Below are positions 15,679-25,152 of a stretch of 40,346 nucleotides of DNA, piece by piece. Numbering within the stretch: position 1 is the first letter of the stretch; each line of letters begins with the position of its first letter. The notes under the pieces were generated by a model. The model was not told where the DNA came from, searched no databases, and saw only the letters and a list, made by a program, of their open reading frames with translations. This stretch comes from Bifidobacterium breve (lineage in GTDB: Bacteria > Actinomycetota > Actinomycetes > S36-B12), in NCBI GenBank assembly GCA_945861925.1, contig CAMAWO010000005.1:1-40346 (forward strand). Reading direction: 5' to 3'. The position numbers were made by a program, and so were the translations under genes.

Positions 15679-16749
15679 ATGCATAGTCAAGCGGCCCTGC
15701 CGCCGACGCACCCGCTTGTCGACGGCCGAACCTCGCAATCCGTACTCGTGCAGGCCTACCAAGGGATTCGGCCGCAGCGGCGGCCCATATGGATGATGCG
15801 ACAGGCCGGGCGATCCCTGCCGGAGTACCGCGCTGTCCGGGCTGGGATTCCCATGCTCGAGTCCTGCCTGCGCCCCGAGCTCGTGACGGAGATCACCCTG
15901 CAGCCGGTACACCGACACGGTGTCGACGCCGCCATCTTCTTCAGCGACATCGTCGTTCCCCTCAAGCTCGCTGGGGTCGATGTCGACATCGTCGCCGGTG
16001 TGGGACCGGTGATGGGGGCCGCTGTGCGCACGCGCGATGACGTCCAGCGACTCCGACCGCTCGAGGAAGGTGCGCTGGAGCCGATCGTCACCGCCGTCGG
16101 CCTACTGACCACCGAGCTCGGCAGCACGCCCCTCATCGGTTTCGCCGGCGCCCCGTTCACCCTCGCGTCGTACCTGATTGAGGGCCGGCCCTCGCGCGAC
16201 TACGTCCACACCAAGGCGATGATGCGCGACGATCCGGAGTCATGGGAGGCCCTACTCACCTGGGCGGCCGGGGTCACCGGCTCGTTCCTGCGCGCGCAGG
16301 CGATGGCCGGGGCAAGTGCTGTGCAGCTGTTCGACTCATGGGCAGGAGCGCTGTCCCTCGACGAGTATCGGGCCTTCGCGGCGCCCTACTCGGCCGCGGT
16401 GATGGCTGCCGTGAGCGACCTTCCCGTTCCGCGTGTCCACTTCGGCACCCGCACGCGCGACCTGCTCGTCGCCATGCGTGACGTGGGCGCGACCGTCATG
16501 GGCGTTGACCAGCACACCCCTCTTGACGTGGCGAACGACCTGCTCGGCGGACGCACCCCGCTGCAGGGCAACATCGATCCCGACCTGCTGGCAGCCGACT
16601 GGGACGTCCTGGCTGATCACACCCGCGACGTCCTGCGCCGCGGACTGGCTGCACCTGCCCACGTGGTCAACCTCGGCCACGGGGTGCCCAAGGACGCCGA
16701 TCCCGACGTCCTGACGCGGCTGGTGGCGCTGGTCCACGAAGAGGGGTGA
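15679..16749 (+). CDS. hemE: Uroporphyrinogen decarboxylase
   Basis: A 356-residue enzyme that decarboxylates uroporphyrinogen III to coproporphyrinogen III. The signature PIWMMRQAGRSLPEYR is near residue 36, with the substrate Asp in FFSDIVVP, GFAGAPFTLASYLIEG, the conserved Tyr region and a C-terminal HGVPKDADPD loop. It is the first gene of the plus-strand haem operon. The hemY GTG overlaps its stop. Confidence 0.95.
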   Translation: MHSQAALPPTHPLVDGRTSQSVLVQAYQGIRPQRRPIWMMRQAGRSLPEYRAVRAGIPMLESCLRPELVTEITLQPVHRHGVDAAIFFSDIVVPLKLAGVDVDIVAGVGPVMGAAVRTRDDVQRLRPLEEGALEPIVTAVGLLTTELGSTPLIGFAGAPFTLASYLIEGRPSRDYVHTKAMMRDDPESWEALLTWAAGVTGSFLRAQAMAGASAVQLFDSWAGALSLDEYRAFAAPYSAAVMAAVSDLPVPRVHFGTRTRDLLVAMRDVGATVMGVDQHTPLDVANDLLGGRTPLQGNIDPDLLAADWDVLADHTRDVLRRGLAAPAHVVNLGHGVPKDADPDVLTRLVALVHEEG

Positions 16750-18113
16750 TCGTGGCCCGCACGGTCGTCGTAGTTGGCGGAGGCGTGGCCGGCCTGGTGG
16801 CCGCGCGCCAACTGGCGCGCGAAGGTCATCGCGTCACGGTTCTCGAGGCATCCGACCGCACAGGCGGTGCGCTGCGCTCGGCAACACTCGCTGGCGTCGA
16901 GATCGACGCGGGCGCGGAGGCCTTCGCCGTCACCCGACCCGAGACGCGGAGCCTCATCGACGAGCTCGGCCTCGCAACCGACGTCGTCACACCCCGTCGT
17001 TCCGACGCTCGGCTGCTGCTGCTGGACGACACGTATGCCATGCCCCACGCGATGCTCGGTGTGCCCACTGACCTGTCGGCGCCCAGCCTCATCAACATCC
17101 TCGGTGAGGCGGCCGCAGCATCGGCCCGCACCCTCGACAGCCGAGCTCCGGGCCCGCTCGACCCGGCGATCACCCTCGGAGCCCTCGTCCGTGAGCGCAT
17201 GGGCGACACCGTCGCCGACCGCATCCTTGCGCCCGTCGTCGCCGGGGTGCATGCCGCCGACCCGGACCTCGTCGAGTGCGAGGCCGTGATCCCTGGCCTC
17301 CTGCGGGCACTGGCCGAGACCAGGAGCCTTGCTGCGGCTGCAGCCCGGCTGCGCTCGGCATCGGGGGTGCCCGGAGCCGCGATCGCGGGGCTACGAGGTG
17401 GGATGACCACCCTCATCAAGGCCCTCGACCAGGACGCGAGTCGGCTTGGGGTCGACGTGCGGGTCGGATCCCCGGTGCACGGGGTTGCCCGTCGGTCGAC
17501 CGGGTGGTCGATCCAGGTCGATGGCGACACACTGCAGGCCGACGACCTCGTGATGGCCGTCGACGCCCCTACCGCGACCCGGCTGCTCGACACCGAGCCG
17601 GGGCCGCGCGAGGCGCTGGCCCGGATCGCCGTGGGAGACGTCGTCGTCGTGGCGATGGTCCTCGCTGCACCTCAGCTCGACGACGACCCCGTCGGCTCCG
17701 GCCTTCTGGTCGCCCCCGGCCACCCGAGCGTCGTTGCGAAGGCACTCACCCATGCCAGCGCCAAGTGGGCGTGGATCCGCGAGGCGTACGGTCCGGGTCG
17801 CCATCTCGTCCGGCTGTCCTACGGCCGCGACGGGCGCGTGCAGGAGAGCATTGAGGACCTCCCGGCCATCGCTCGGGCCGACGTGTCGACGATCTTCGCC
17901 CTCGACGAGCCGGACGTCATCGACCTGCGCATCGCCCGGTGGGACCGCTCACTCGTCTTCCCACGCACCGGACATCGACAGGCCGTGGCGGGGGTGCGCG
18001 AAGCGGTGTCGGCCACCCCCGGGCTCGCCGTCATCGCTGCCGGCATCGGCGGCAACGGCCTCGCCGGGACCATCGCGCTCGCGCACTCGGTGTCCGAGCA
18101 ACTCGAGCGCTGA
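16746..18113 (+). CDS. hemY: Coproporphyrinogen III oxidase / protoporphyrinogen-oxidase family flavoprotein
   Basis: A 455-residue FAD enzyme. The dinucleotide motif VVGGGVAGLVAARQLA with EASDRTGG is at the N-terminus, and the closing FAD motif AGIGGNGLAGTIA is at the C-terminus. With hemQ and hemH next to it, it should act as CgoX, oxidising coproporphyrinogen III to coproporphyrin III in the coproporphyrin-dependent pathway of Gram-positive bacteria. It starts at the GTG at 16746 overlapping the hemE stop; the GTG at 16752 is possible. hemQ follows 26 bases later. Confidence 0.92.
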   Translation: MIVARTVVVVGGGVAGLVAARQLAREGHRVTVLEASDRTGGALRSATLAGVEIDAGAEAFAVTRPETRSLIDELGLATDVVTPRRSDARLLLLDDTYAMPHAMLGVPTDLSAPSLINILGEAAAASARTLDSRAPGPLDPAITLGALVRERMGDTVADRILAPVVAGVHAADPDLVECEAVIPGLLRALAETRSLAAAAARLRSASGVPGAAIAGLRGGMTTLIKALDQDASRLGVDVRVGSPVHGVARRSTGWSIQVDGDTLQADDLVMAVDAPTATRLLDTEPGPREALARIAVGDVVVVAMVLAAPQLDDDPVGSGLLVAPGHPSVVAKALTHASAKWAWIREAYGPGRHLVRLSYGRDGRVQESIEDLPAIARADVSTIFALDEPDVIDLRIARWDRSLVFPRTGHRQAVAGVREAVSATPGLAVIAAGIGGNGLAGTIALAHSVSEQLER

Positions 18114-18139
18114 TCACCACTCGATGACAGACTAGGGCG

Positions 18140-18838
18140 GTGACCACTGACGAGCGTGAGCGCGTGTCCGCGCGGGAGATCAACGACACCATCCGCTACA
18201 CCTGCTGGACCGTCTACCGGCGCACCGGCGCGGTGCCACCGCAGGGAGCGCAGGCGGACCTGGAATCGGTGATCGCCCAGCTCGAGTCCGCTGACGTCGT
18301 GATCCGTGGCCTCTACGACGTGAGCGCGCTGCGCGGCGACGCCGATTTGATGGTGTGGATGCACGCCCCAGCGGCCGAGCAGGTGCAGCAGGGGCTGCGC
18401 CAGTTGCGCCGGTCGGCCTTGGGTGCCTCGATGGAGCAGACATGGTCGGCGATGGGCCTGCACCGGCCCGCCGAGTTCAACAAGGGCCACGTCCCAGCCT
18501 TCATGGCCGGCAAGGATCCGCTTGAGTGGGCGACGGTGTACCCGTTCGTCCGCTCGTACGAGTGGTACCTGATCCCGGATGAGGAGCGCCGGGCCATGCT
18601 GGTCGAGCACGGGATGATGGGGCGCGACTACGGCGGCATCCTGTCGAACACGGTCGCCGCCTTCGCGCTTGGCGACTACGAGTGGATCCTTGCCCTGGAA
18701 TCGGACGAGCTGCACGAGACCGTCGACATGATGCGGCACCTGCGCAGCTCGCAGGCGCGGCGCCATGTGCGTGAGGAGATCCCTTTCTACACCGGTCGTC
18801 GCATCGATGCTGCCGCCGTGGTGGAGCTGCTCACGTGA
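18140..18838 (+). CDS. hemQ: Coproheme decarboxylase (HemQ/ChdC)
   Basis: A 232-residue protein of the chlorite-dismutase-like family. Tyr134 in ATVYPFVRSYEWY is in the position of the tyrosine that forms the radical in ChdC. His157 in EHGMMGRDY is a plausible haem ligand. It removes two propionate carboxyls from coproheme to give haem b, the last step of the pathway. The start is GTG at 18140. The ferrochelatase GTG overlaps its stop as GTGA, so the iron-inserting and final enzymes are made together. Confidence 0.93.
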   Translation: MTTDERERVSAREINDTIRYTCWTVYRRTGAVPPQGAQADLESVIAQLESADVVIRGLYDVSALRGDADLMVWMHAPAAEQVQQGLRQLRRSALGASMEQTWSAMGLHRPAEFNKGHVPAFMAGKDPLEWATVYPFVRSYEWYLIPDEERRAMLVEHGMMGRDYGGILSNTVAAFALGDYEWILALESDELHETVDMMRHLRSSQARRHVREEIPFYTGRRIDAAAVVELLT

Positions 18839-19890
18839 ACTACGACGCGATCCTCCTCGCCTCCTTCGGCGGGCCCGAGGGTCCTGACGAGGTCATGCCC
18901 TTCCTCGAGCGCGTCACGGATGGGCGAGGAGTCCCGCGTGAGCGGCTCGAGGCGGTGTCCCACCACTACATGGCGCTGGGGGGCGTGAGTCCCATCAACG
19001 CGCAGAATCGTGAGCTGCTCGGACACCTGCGAGCGATGATGGACCGACGCGGGATCGACGTTCCGCTGTTCTGGGGCAACCGCAACTCCGCTCCCTTCTT
19101 CGTCGACACACTGCGGGAGATCCACGCCGCGGGACACCGTCGCCTCCTGGCAATCGCCACCAGTGCGTACTCCTCCTACTCGGGCTGCCGGCAGTACCGG
19201 GAGAACCTTGCCGTCGCGATGGATGAGGCGGGTCTGACAGGGGAAATTGAGATTGCCAAGGGGCGCCCCTACTACGGGCGCTCGGGCTTCGTCGATCCGT
19301 TCGTCGACGGCGTGGTCGACGCGCTCGACGGCGTCACGGATCCGGCTTCGGTGCGGGTGCTGTTCACCACCCATTCGATCCCCGCGACCATGGCCGAGTC
19401 CGCCGGCCCCGACGAGTTGCGCCATGGCCTCCCCGGCCTGTACGAGCGCCAGCACCTCGACGTCGCGCAGCGGGTGATGTCCGCTGTCGAGGACAGGACG
19501 CAGCTGAACCCGATCGACTGGCGGCTGGTATTCCAGTCCCGAAGCGGACCCCCGCAGGTGCCGTGGCTCGAGCCCGATATTGGCGACGCCGTGCGAGCAT
19601 CATCGGCCGACGGGATGTCCGCGGTTGTCGTTGTCCCGATCGGCTTCGTCAGCGATCACGTCGAGGTCGTCTGGGACCTCGACCACGAGGCGCGGGAGAT
19701 CGCCGAGGAGGTCGGGATCACGTTCACCCGGGTTGCCACGCCGGGCGTGGACCCCCGCTTCGTCGGAAGCCTCGTCGACATGATGTCCGACGCTCTCGAC
19801 GGGCAGCCGACCTCGCCCGACTCGGGCCTGTGCGCGCTAACGTGCTGCCGCAACGCACGAGCCGATCTGCCCGTCGTAGCCGGCTGCTGA
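18835..19890 (+). CDS. hemH: Coproporphyrin/protoporphyrin ferrochelatase with cysteine-rich tail
   Basis: A 351-residue ferrochelatase. LLASFGGPEGPDEVMPFL opens it, and the catalytic His is in FTTHSIPATMAE. QSRSGPPQVPWLEPDI and PIGFVSDHVEVVWDLD with the conserved Glu follow. It inserts iron into coproporphyrin III in this pathway. Cys118 (SGCRQY) and tail cysteines 333, 337, 338 and 351 match the idea of a [2Fe-2S] cluster known in actinobacterial ferrochelatases (one internal plus three C-terminal cysteines), though the spacing here (C-x3-CC) is my own reading. It starts at the GTG overlapping hemQ; hemB begins 23 bases downstream. Confidence 0.93.
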   Translation: MNYDAILLASFGGPEGPDEVMPFLERVTDGRGVPRERLEAVSHHYMALGGVSPINAQNRELLGHLRAMMDRRGIDVPLFWGNRNSAPFFVDTLREIHAAGHRRLLAIATSAYSSYSGCRQYRENLAVAMDEAGLTGEIEIAKGRPYYGRSGFVDPFVDGVVDALDGVTDPASVRVLFTTHSIPATMAESAGPDELRHGLPGLYERQHLDVAQRVMSAVEDRTQLNPIDWRLVFQSRSGPPQVPWLEPDIGDAVRASSADGMSAVVVVPIGFVSDHVEVVWDLDHEAREIAEEVGITFTRVATPGVDPRFVGSLVDMMSDALDGQPTSPDSGLCALTCCRNARADLPVVAGC

Positions 19891-19913
19891 ACTGCGGCTA
19901 GGCTCCCACGATC

Positions 19914-20885
19914 ATGGATATCACCGAGCGACCACGGCGCCTGCGGCGCACTCCCGCTATCCGGCGGCTGGTGCGCGAGACGCACCTTGCTGCGGCCGAC
20001 CTGATCCTGCCCGTCTTCGTCCGCGAGGGCGCCACCGCACCGATCCCGATCAGCTCGATGCCCGGGGTCGTTCAGCACACCCGGGACTCGCTGCGCCGGG
20101 CGGTCACCGAGGCGGCCGAGGCCGGAGTGGGCGCGGTCATGATCTTCGGGGTGCCGGCGGTCCGTGACGCCTGCGGCGACGCGGCGATCGCCCCGAACAG
20201 CATCCTCGCCGAGGCCGTGCGCTGGGCGAAGGACGCGACGGGCGACGATTTGCCGGTCATCGCCGACCTGTGCCTAGACGAGTTCACATCGCACGGTCAC
20301 TGCGGTGTGCTGGATGACCGGGGGCAGGTCGACAACGACGCCACCCTCGCCGTGTACCAGCAGATGGGGCTCGTGCTCGCGGATGCCGGATCGGACATCC
20401 TTGGCCTCAGCGGCATGATGGACGGCCAGGTCGGTGCCGTGCGTGCTGCCCTCGACGCTGCCGGTGACACCGACACCGCCCTCCTGGCATACGCCGCGAA
20501 GTACGCCTCGGCGATGTACGGGCCCTTCCGCGAGGCCGTCGAGAGCCAGCTGCAAGGGGATCGCCGGAGCTACCAGCAGGATCCGGGAAATGCGGTCGAG
20601 GCCCTGCGCGAGGTACGCCTCGACGTGGCAGAGGGTGCGGACATCGTCATGGTCAAGCCGGCACTTCCCTACCTCGACATCATCGCCCGGGTCAGCGACG
20701 AGGTGGATGTCCCCGTGGCCGCGTACGTCGTGTCCGGCGAGTTCTCGATGGTCGAGGCCGCTGCGGCCGCGGGCATGATCGACCGCGACCGGGCCATCCA
20801 CGAGATCCTCACCAGCGTCAAGCGTGCCGGCGCCGGCATCATCGCGACCTACTGGGCGACCGAGGTCGCCCGCGCGCTCCGCTAG
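19914..20885 (+). CDS. hemB: Delta-aminolevulinic acid dehydratase (porphobilinogen synthase)
   Basis: A 323-residue enzyme that condenses two 5-aminolevulinates to porphobilinogen. The two Schiff-base lysines are K196 ([14 protein letters not shown]) and K248 ([11 protein letters not shown]). The metal loop reads [14 protein letters not shown]: Cys120, Asp122 and Cys130 instead of three cysteines, a mixed site seen in actinobacterial enzymes, so metal use (Zn or Mg) is not certain. It lies between hemH and hemL in the plus-strand haem operon. Confidence 0.94.
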   Translation: MDITERPRRLRRTPAIRRLVRETHLAAADLILPVFVREGATAPIPISSMPGVVQHTRDSLRRAVTEAAEAGVGAVMIFGVPAVRDACGDAAIAPNSILAEAVRWAKDATGDDLPVIADLCLDEFTSHGHCGVLDDRGQVDNDATLAVYQQMGLVLADAGSDILGLSGMMDGQVGAVRAALDAAGDTDTALLAYAAKYASAMYGPFREAVESQLQGDRRSYQQDPGNAVEALREVRLDVAEGADIVMVKPALPYLDIIARVSDEVDVPVAAYVVSGEFSMVEAAAAAGMIDRDRAIHEILTSVKRAGAGIIATYWATEVARALR

Positions 20886-20930
20886 CCGCACCCGCATCGA
20901 CAGCCCATCCGCATCGCAGGAGGAGGACCC

Positions 20931-22229
20931 GTGGCACCGAGTTCCGAAGAGTGGTTCGCCCGCGCGCAGCACGTCATCCCGGGGGGCGTGAGCTCGCCTG
21001 TCCGAGCCTTCCGTTCTGTGGGCGGCACGCCACGCTACGTCGCCCATGCCCGCGGATCGCGGATCACCGATACCGAGGGCCGGGAGTACGTCGACCTTGT
21101 CGGCGCGTGGGGGCCGATGATCCTCGGCCACGCCCACCCGGTCGTCGTCGCCCAGGTGGCTGAGGCAGTCGCGGGCTCCGCGTCCTTCGGCGCCCCATGC
21201 CCGCCCGAGGTCGAACTGGCCGAGGAGATTGTCAACCGCGTGGCCCCGGTGGAGCGGGTGCGATTCACCAACTCGGGCACCGAAGCCGTCATGACCGCCA
21301 TCCGCATCGCGCGCGCGAGGACCGGTCGCAACGTTGTTGTGAAGTTCGCCGGCTGCTACCACGGCCACACCGACTCGCTCCTGGTCGCTGCCGGTTCCGG
21401 AGTCGCCACCCTCGGACTGCCGGACTCGCCCGGCGTCACTCCGGGTACGGCCCAGGACACGCTGGTCCTGCCTTACGGTGACATCGCCGCCCTCGAGGCG
21501 CTGTTCGCCGCCCGCGGAAGCGAGATCGCCTGCGTCATCACCGAGGCGGTGCCGGCGAACATGGGGGTGGTGCTCCCGCCGCGCGGATTCAATGCGCGCC
21601 TAGCCTCGATCACCCGGGAGCACGGCGCCCTGTTGATCCTCGACGAGGTCATGACGGGCTTTCGAATGTCGGCAGACGGCTGGTGGGGACTTGAAGGGGC
21701 CGTCGAGGGGTGGGAACCAGATCTGTTCACGTACGGGAAGGTCATCGGCGGAGGCATGCCGCTGGCCGCCGTTGCCGGTCCGGCGGAGATCATGGACCTG
21801 CTCGCCCCCGCCGGCCCGGTCTACCAGGCCGGCACGCTGAGTGGGAATCCCGCTGCGACCACAGCAGGCCTCGCCACCCTGCGCCTGTGCATCCCGCAGG
21901 TGTACGCGCACCTCAATGCGACCGCTGATGCGGTTCGCGGGATCATCACCGAGGCCCTGGCCCGGCACGGTGTCGTCCATCAGGCACCGCAGGCCGGCAA
22001 CCTGTTCAGCTTCTACTTCACCGCAACGCCGGTCCGAAACTACGACGACGCTCGCACGCAGAACACGGCTGCCTTCGCGGCCTTCTTCCACACAATGCTG
22101 GACGAAGGTGTCTGGCTGCCGCCATCGGCGTATGAGGCCTGGTTCGTCTCGGCTGCGCACACAGACGACGATCTTGCGGTCATCGAATCTGCAGCCAACT
22201 CAGCCGCTGCAGCGGCCGCGAAGGCCTGA
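20931..22229 (+). CDS. hemL: Glutamate-1-semialdehyde 2,1-aminomutase
   Basis: A 432-residue PLP enzyme that converts glutamate-1-semialdehyde to 5-aminolevulinate. [13 protein letters not shown] is near the start, with [20 protein letters not shown] and the PLP lysine K270 in [11 protein letters not shown]. The GTG start at 20931 has a strong AGGAGGAGG a few bases upstream. It is the last gene of the plus-strand haem operon. Directly after its stop lies the IS6 relic, so the original downstream context has been changed. Confidence 0.95.
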   Translation: MAPSSEEWFARAQHVIPGGVSSPVRAFRSVGGTPRYVAHARGSRITDTEGREYVDLVGAWGPMILGHAHPVVVAQVAEAVAGSASFGAPCPPEVELAEEIVNRVAPVERVRFTNSGTEAVMTAIRIARARTGRNVVVKFAGCYHGHTDSLLVAAGSGVATLGLPDSPGVTPGTAQDTLVLPYGDIAALEALFAARGSEIACVITEAVPANMGVVLPPRGFNARLASITREHGALLILDEVMTGFRMSADGWWGLEGAVEGWEPDLFTYGKVIGGGMPLAAVAGPAEIMDLLAPAGPVYQAGTLSGNPAATTAGLATLRLCIPQVYAHLNATADAVRGIITEALARHGVVHQAPQAGNLFSFYFTATPVRNYDDARTQNTAAFAAFFHTMLDEGVWLPPSAYEAWFVSAAHTDDDLAVIESAANSAAAAAAKA

Positions 22230-22254
22230 CACCGCGACCGGAGCCGTCGCTTCG

Positions 22255-22439
22255 GTGTTCGCGGGGTTCCCTTTCCCACCTGACGTGATCCTCTTGCCGA
22301 GCGCCGCATCGATGTCGATCACGAGACCTCGTCCCGGTGGATGCAGTGGTTCACGCCGCTGCTGATTGATGCGGGCCTCGCGTGCCGGCACCCGGTCACG
22401 GTCCGCTGGTTCGTCCCTGCGGGCGGGGCAGCCGGCTGA
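22255..22439 (+). pseudogene. IS6-family transposase relic
   Basis: Two short frames read FAGFPFPPDVILL and then, shifted, AERRIDVDHETSSRWMQWFTPLLIDA...RWFV before a stop. These are the N-terminal helix-turn-helix parts of IS6-family transposases (FRFPPEVI...ERGVEVDHVTVYRWVQRFTPLL). About 20 residues between them are deleted and the catalytic DDE region is absent. No terminal inverted repeats could be found. It lies 25 bases after hemL. A second relic is on the minus strand at 39398-39520. Confidence 0.75.
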
Positions 22440-22489
22440 GGGGGGTGAGCGCTAACGTGCATTCATGACGTATGGCGGAGGCCCGACGC

Positions 22490-23860
22490 GTGACTAGCCC
22501 CACAAACCCGCCCGGACACGGGGTGTCCCTGCGCGAGGCAACCCGCGTGTGGGCCTATGTCGGCATCAACAGCTTCGGCGGTCCGGCGGGGCAGATCTCG
22601 GTGATGCACCGTGAGTTCGTCGAGCGACGCGGCTGGATCAGTGAGCATCGTTTCCTCAACGCACTGAACTACTGCATGATCCTGCCCGGACCCGAGGCCC
22701 AGCAGCTCGCCACCTACATCGGTTGGCTCATGTACGGCACTCGTGGCGGTGTCATCGCCGGGAGCCTGTTCGTCATCCCCGGGTTCGTCGCGATGCTCAT
22801 CCTTGCCGCCGCCTACGCCCTCTTCGGAGACGTCACCTGGGTCGAGGGGCTGCTGTTCGGACTGCAGGCAGCCGTCGTCGCCATCGTCATCGAGGCTGTG
22901 ATCCGCATCGGCAAGCGCACGCTGCGCAGCCGAGCACTGCAGGTCACGGCCGCGGTGTCGTTCGTTGCCATCGCATTCGGCAGAGTCCCCTTCCCCTACA
23001 TCGTTGTTGTAGCGGCACTCGCCGGTTGGCTCATCGGTCGACAGAAGCCCACATGGTTCCCGCTCGGCGGGCACGGCGGAGGTGGTTCGACCGACGGACA
23101 GCCGGCGCTTCTCTCAGACGATGAGGCCATCACCGCCGGCGCCACTCGCTCAGCCATGCGCGCCGCCCTCGTTTGCGCCGCTATGTGGCTGCTGCCGGTC
23201 GCCGCCATCGTCATCATCCTCGGCGCCGAGAACGTCTTCGCTCAGGAGGCGATCCTGTTCTCCAAGAGCGCACTCGTCACCTTCGGAGGTGCCTACGCCG
23301 TCCTGGGGTACATCACCCAGGAGGCGGTCAACCGCTACGGGTGGATCACCCCTGCGGACATGATTACCGGACTTGGCCTCGCAGAAACCACGCCAGGACC
23401 CCTCATCATGGTCGTGCAGTTCGTCGGGTTCCTCGCGGCGTACAACTCACCCGGGGACCTGCCTCCCCTCGTCGCCGGGTTCCTCGGGGCCATCCTCACG
23501 GTCTGGGTGACCTTCGTTCCGTGCTTCATGTTTATCTTCCTCGGCGCCCCCTATGTTGAACGACTCCGACACAACACCTCCCTAAGCCATGCCCTCACGG
23601 CTGTCGGTGCATCGGTCGCCGGAGTCGTCCTCAGCCTCGCGCTGTGGTTCGCCCTCCACACCGCCTTCGACACTGTCAACGACACGGCGCTCGGACCCCT
23701 CACCATCCCCATCCCGACGCCGAGCAGCCTCAACCTCGCGTCAATCGCCATCTCCGTGGTCGCAGCCATTCTGGTGTTCAGGTTCAGGATCGGGACCGTG
23801 AAGGTACTCGCCGCATGCGCTGGCCTCGGCGTCGTCTTCACCCTCGTGAACTGGGCCTAA
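22490..23860 (+). CDS. chrA: Chromate transporter, long-chain ChrA type
   Basis: A protein of about 456 residues with two CHR halves. The first has FGGPAGQI and PGPEAQQLATYIGW; the second has FGGAYAVLGYI and ETTPGPLIMVVQFVGF. About ten to twelve membrane segments are seen. The family exports chromate. I prefer the GTG at 22490 because GGAGG lies eight bases upstream; the ATG at 22472 in the track has no ribosome-binding site of its own and would add six residues. It is a single gene with no chrB regulator beside it, between the IS6 relic and the decayed accessory region. Confidence 0.9.
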   Translation: MTSPTNPPGHGVSLREATRVWAYVGINSFGGPAGQISVMHREFVERRGWISEHRFLNALNYCMILPGPEAQQLATYIGWLMYGTRGGVIAGSLFVIPGFVAMLILAAAYALFGDVTWVEGLLFGLQAAVVAIVIEAVIRIGKRTLRSRALQVTAAVSFVAIAFGRVPFPYIVVVAALAGWLIGRQKPTWFPLGGHGGGGSTDGQPALLSDDEAITAGATRSAMRAALVCAAMWLLPVAAIVIILGAENVFAQEAILFSKSALVTFGGAYAVLGYITQEAVNRYGWITPADMITGLGLAETTPGPLIMVVQFVGFLAAYNSPGDLPPLVAGFLGAILTVWVTFVPCFMFIFLGAPYVERLRHNTSLSHALTAVGASVAGVVLSLALWFALHTAFDTVNDTALGPLTIPIPTPSSLNLASIAISVVAAILVFRFRIGTVKVLAACAGLGVVFTLVNWA

Positions 23861-24165
23861 CGCGCGCATTCACCTGTTCCTGTTCTCACTGATGAGAAGC
23901 CTCGTCTGATTCGACCTGTGACGGGCCACGACCCTCGGGGTGGGCAGGCAGCTCAGCAGGGCAGCGGGGTGTTTCGGGTCCGTGCCGACCCACCCCAAAA
24001 CCGACAGATGCTCACGAAGGAATCCTCACGGGGCGTTTGGTGGGGCTCACGCCGGAGCGGCTCGCCTGACCTGACTGGACCGTGGAGGAAGTACCCCGGC
24101 CGGTCAGAAAGGACCTGACGCATCACAAGGGACGGCGGCGGACGCCCAATGCGTAGCACGCCACC
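23861..24165. other. Spacer without a recognisable gene
   Basis: About 300 bases. The only structure noticed is 24062-24090, a partial match to the repeat at 10781. No ORF here has a family-like sequence. Confidence 0.4.
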
Positions 24166-24417
24166 TCACCCCAACTTCTTCACGAACTTCTCCAGAGCCT
24201 CCCGAGCCAGAGTCGACACAGTCACACCGCGTGCCCGCGCGATCGCCTCAGCCTCGTCCCGTAGCTCCGGCGAGACACGGAAGCCCGCATGCGGCGAGTT
24301 GGACGCACGGCCGCTCAAAGAGGGACGTCCTCTGCGGGGGAAGGACACCGCGCCGCGCCCAGCGAGCACGGTCCCGTCCTTCAACGTCACGGGTCCATTG
24401 GACTTGCGCGCAGTCAT
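24166..24417 (-). CDS. Antitoxin-like protein (ribbon-helix-helix type), copy A
   Basis: An 83-residue protein that starts MTARKSNG. Its ATG overlaps the stop of a broken upstream toxin frame as ATGA. The middle has RRGRPSLSG, and the last 40 residues read FRVSPELRDEAEAIARARGV-TVSTLAREALEKF, a ribbon-helix-helix/CopG-like DNA-binding pattern. It is homologous to the protein at 31729-32043 (shared FPR...GRPSL and STLAREALE). A promoter-like element lies upstream at 24607-24635. In such pairs the antitoxin neutralises the toxin and represses the operon. Here only the antitoxin is intact. Confidence 0.65.
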   Translation of the reverse strand: MTARKSNGPVTLKDGTVLAGRGAVSFPRRGRPSLSGRASNSPHAGFRVSPELRDEAEAIARARGVTVSTLAREALEKFVKKLG

Positions 24418-24600
24418 GACCGCTTCCGCTCGTCGTACAGAGCCCTGAACTTTGGCCGCAGGTCCATCGCGCGGATCATGACGAGCACCCCGTCCTGCTC
24501 CTCGACGATCCTTTCGACGACAGGCGGGTTGGCAAACACTTGCCGGGCGCGAGCTTTGCGGATCTTGTGCCTGCGGGCCGAATGTGAACTCGACGCGCAC
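24414..24600 (-). pseudogene. Degenerate toxin frame of TA copy A
   Basis: The GTG at 24600 begins MRVEFTFGPQ, but the rest of the toxin-like sequence (HSARRHKIRKARARQVFANP ... VMIRAMDLRPKFRALYDERKRS) is in another frame, so there is a small indel near codon 6. Compared with copy B it also lacks an internal segment of about 20 residues. The stop overlaps the antitoxin start (ATGA). The -MDLRPK- ending is shared with copy B. I infer a small RelE/BrnT-like or DUF4258-like toxin, now inactive. Confidence 0.6.
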
Positions 24601-24606
24601 TCGTTA

Positions 24607-24635
24607 AATATTGTGGAACAGAAATTATCCGTCAA
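24607..24635 (-). promoter_or_regulatory. Promoter of TA copy A
   Basis: On the minus strand TTGACG (24635-24630) and AATATT (24612-24607) are 17 bases apart, directly upstream of the GTG at 24600. The stretch is AT-rich relative to its surroundings. It fits a sigma-70-type promoter with a very short leader. Confidence 0.5.
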
Positions 24636-24897
24636 GGTCAGTGGCAACGACGCTGGCGCAGGGGAGGGAGCCTGGGCATCGTCCGACAGGTTCGCATGAG
24701 CGGGTGACGTATTCATGCCCCATGCTCGCATCGTCTTGCGAGCTGACCGAAGGTGACTCATGCGGATGCCGGTTGCGACTCCCGCCAAGGCGATTGCCAA
24801 GACAGTGAGGTCGTCGCTGAGCCCGCGTCGGGGTGCGTGAGTCGGCCGAGACGTAGTAGGCGACGAGAACCTTCTCGACCGAGTGATTGCCGACGGC

Positions 24898-25125
24898 CTG
24901 TCGCGGGAAAGTGGTCTCCACACTGTCAAATGCTGCGTCGTCGGCTTCGAACTCCTGCGCTAGGCGGGCCGCAACGTCTTCGGTGATCACCTAGCCGTCT
25001 GGCGTGGTCCTAGCAGTCCACCGACCGTCGACACCGCCATCACCTCGAGCACCCGGCCAGACTCATCATCCCCATGGAAGATGAGTCGTTCCTGCCGTCC
25101 TTGCTCAGCAGGTTCCGCTACCCGA
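24898..25125 (-). pseudogene. Third, collapsed TA locus (copy C)
   Basis: The minus strand reads TTPDG-stop-VITEDVAARLAQEFEADDAA and FDSVETTFPR, then changes to unrelated sequence. It matches the N-terminal half of the copy B antitoxin (31729-32043), with TAG in place of a Gln codon. Upstream (25050-25125) the DNA matches the toxin part of copy B (CCCGGCCAGACTCATCATC and following). Relative to B, the junction of toxin and antitoxin is deleted and the antitoxin C-terminus is replaced. The sequence between C and A (24636-24897) is not recognisable. Confidence 0.6.
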
Positions 25126-25152
25126 CACTGGACGCGCTGCTAGGTTCCCGAT

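Noticed and set aside
20274-21368. 364-codon minus-strand ORF over hemB/hemL
   Set aside because: Shadow frame; both plus-strand genes are certain.
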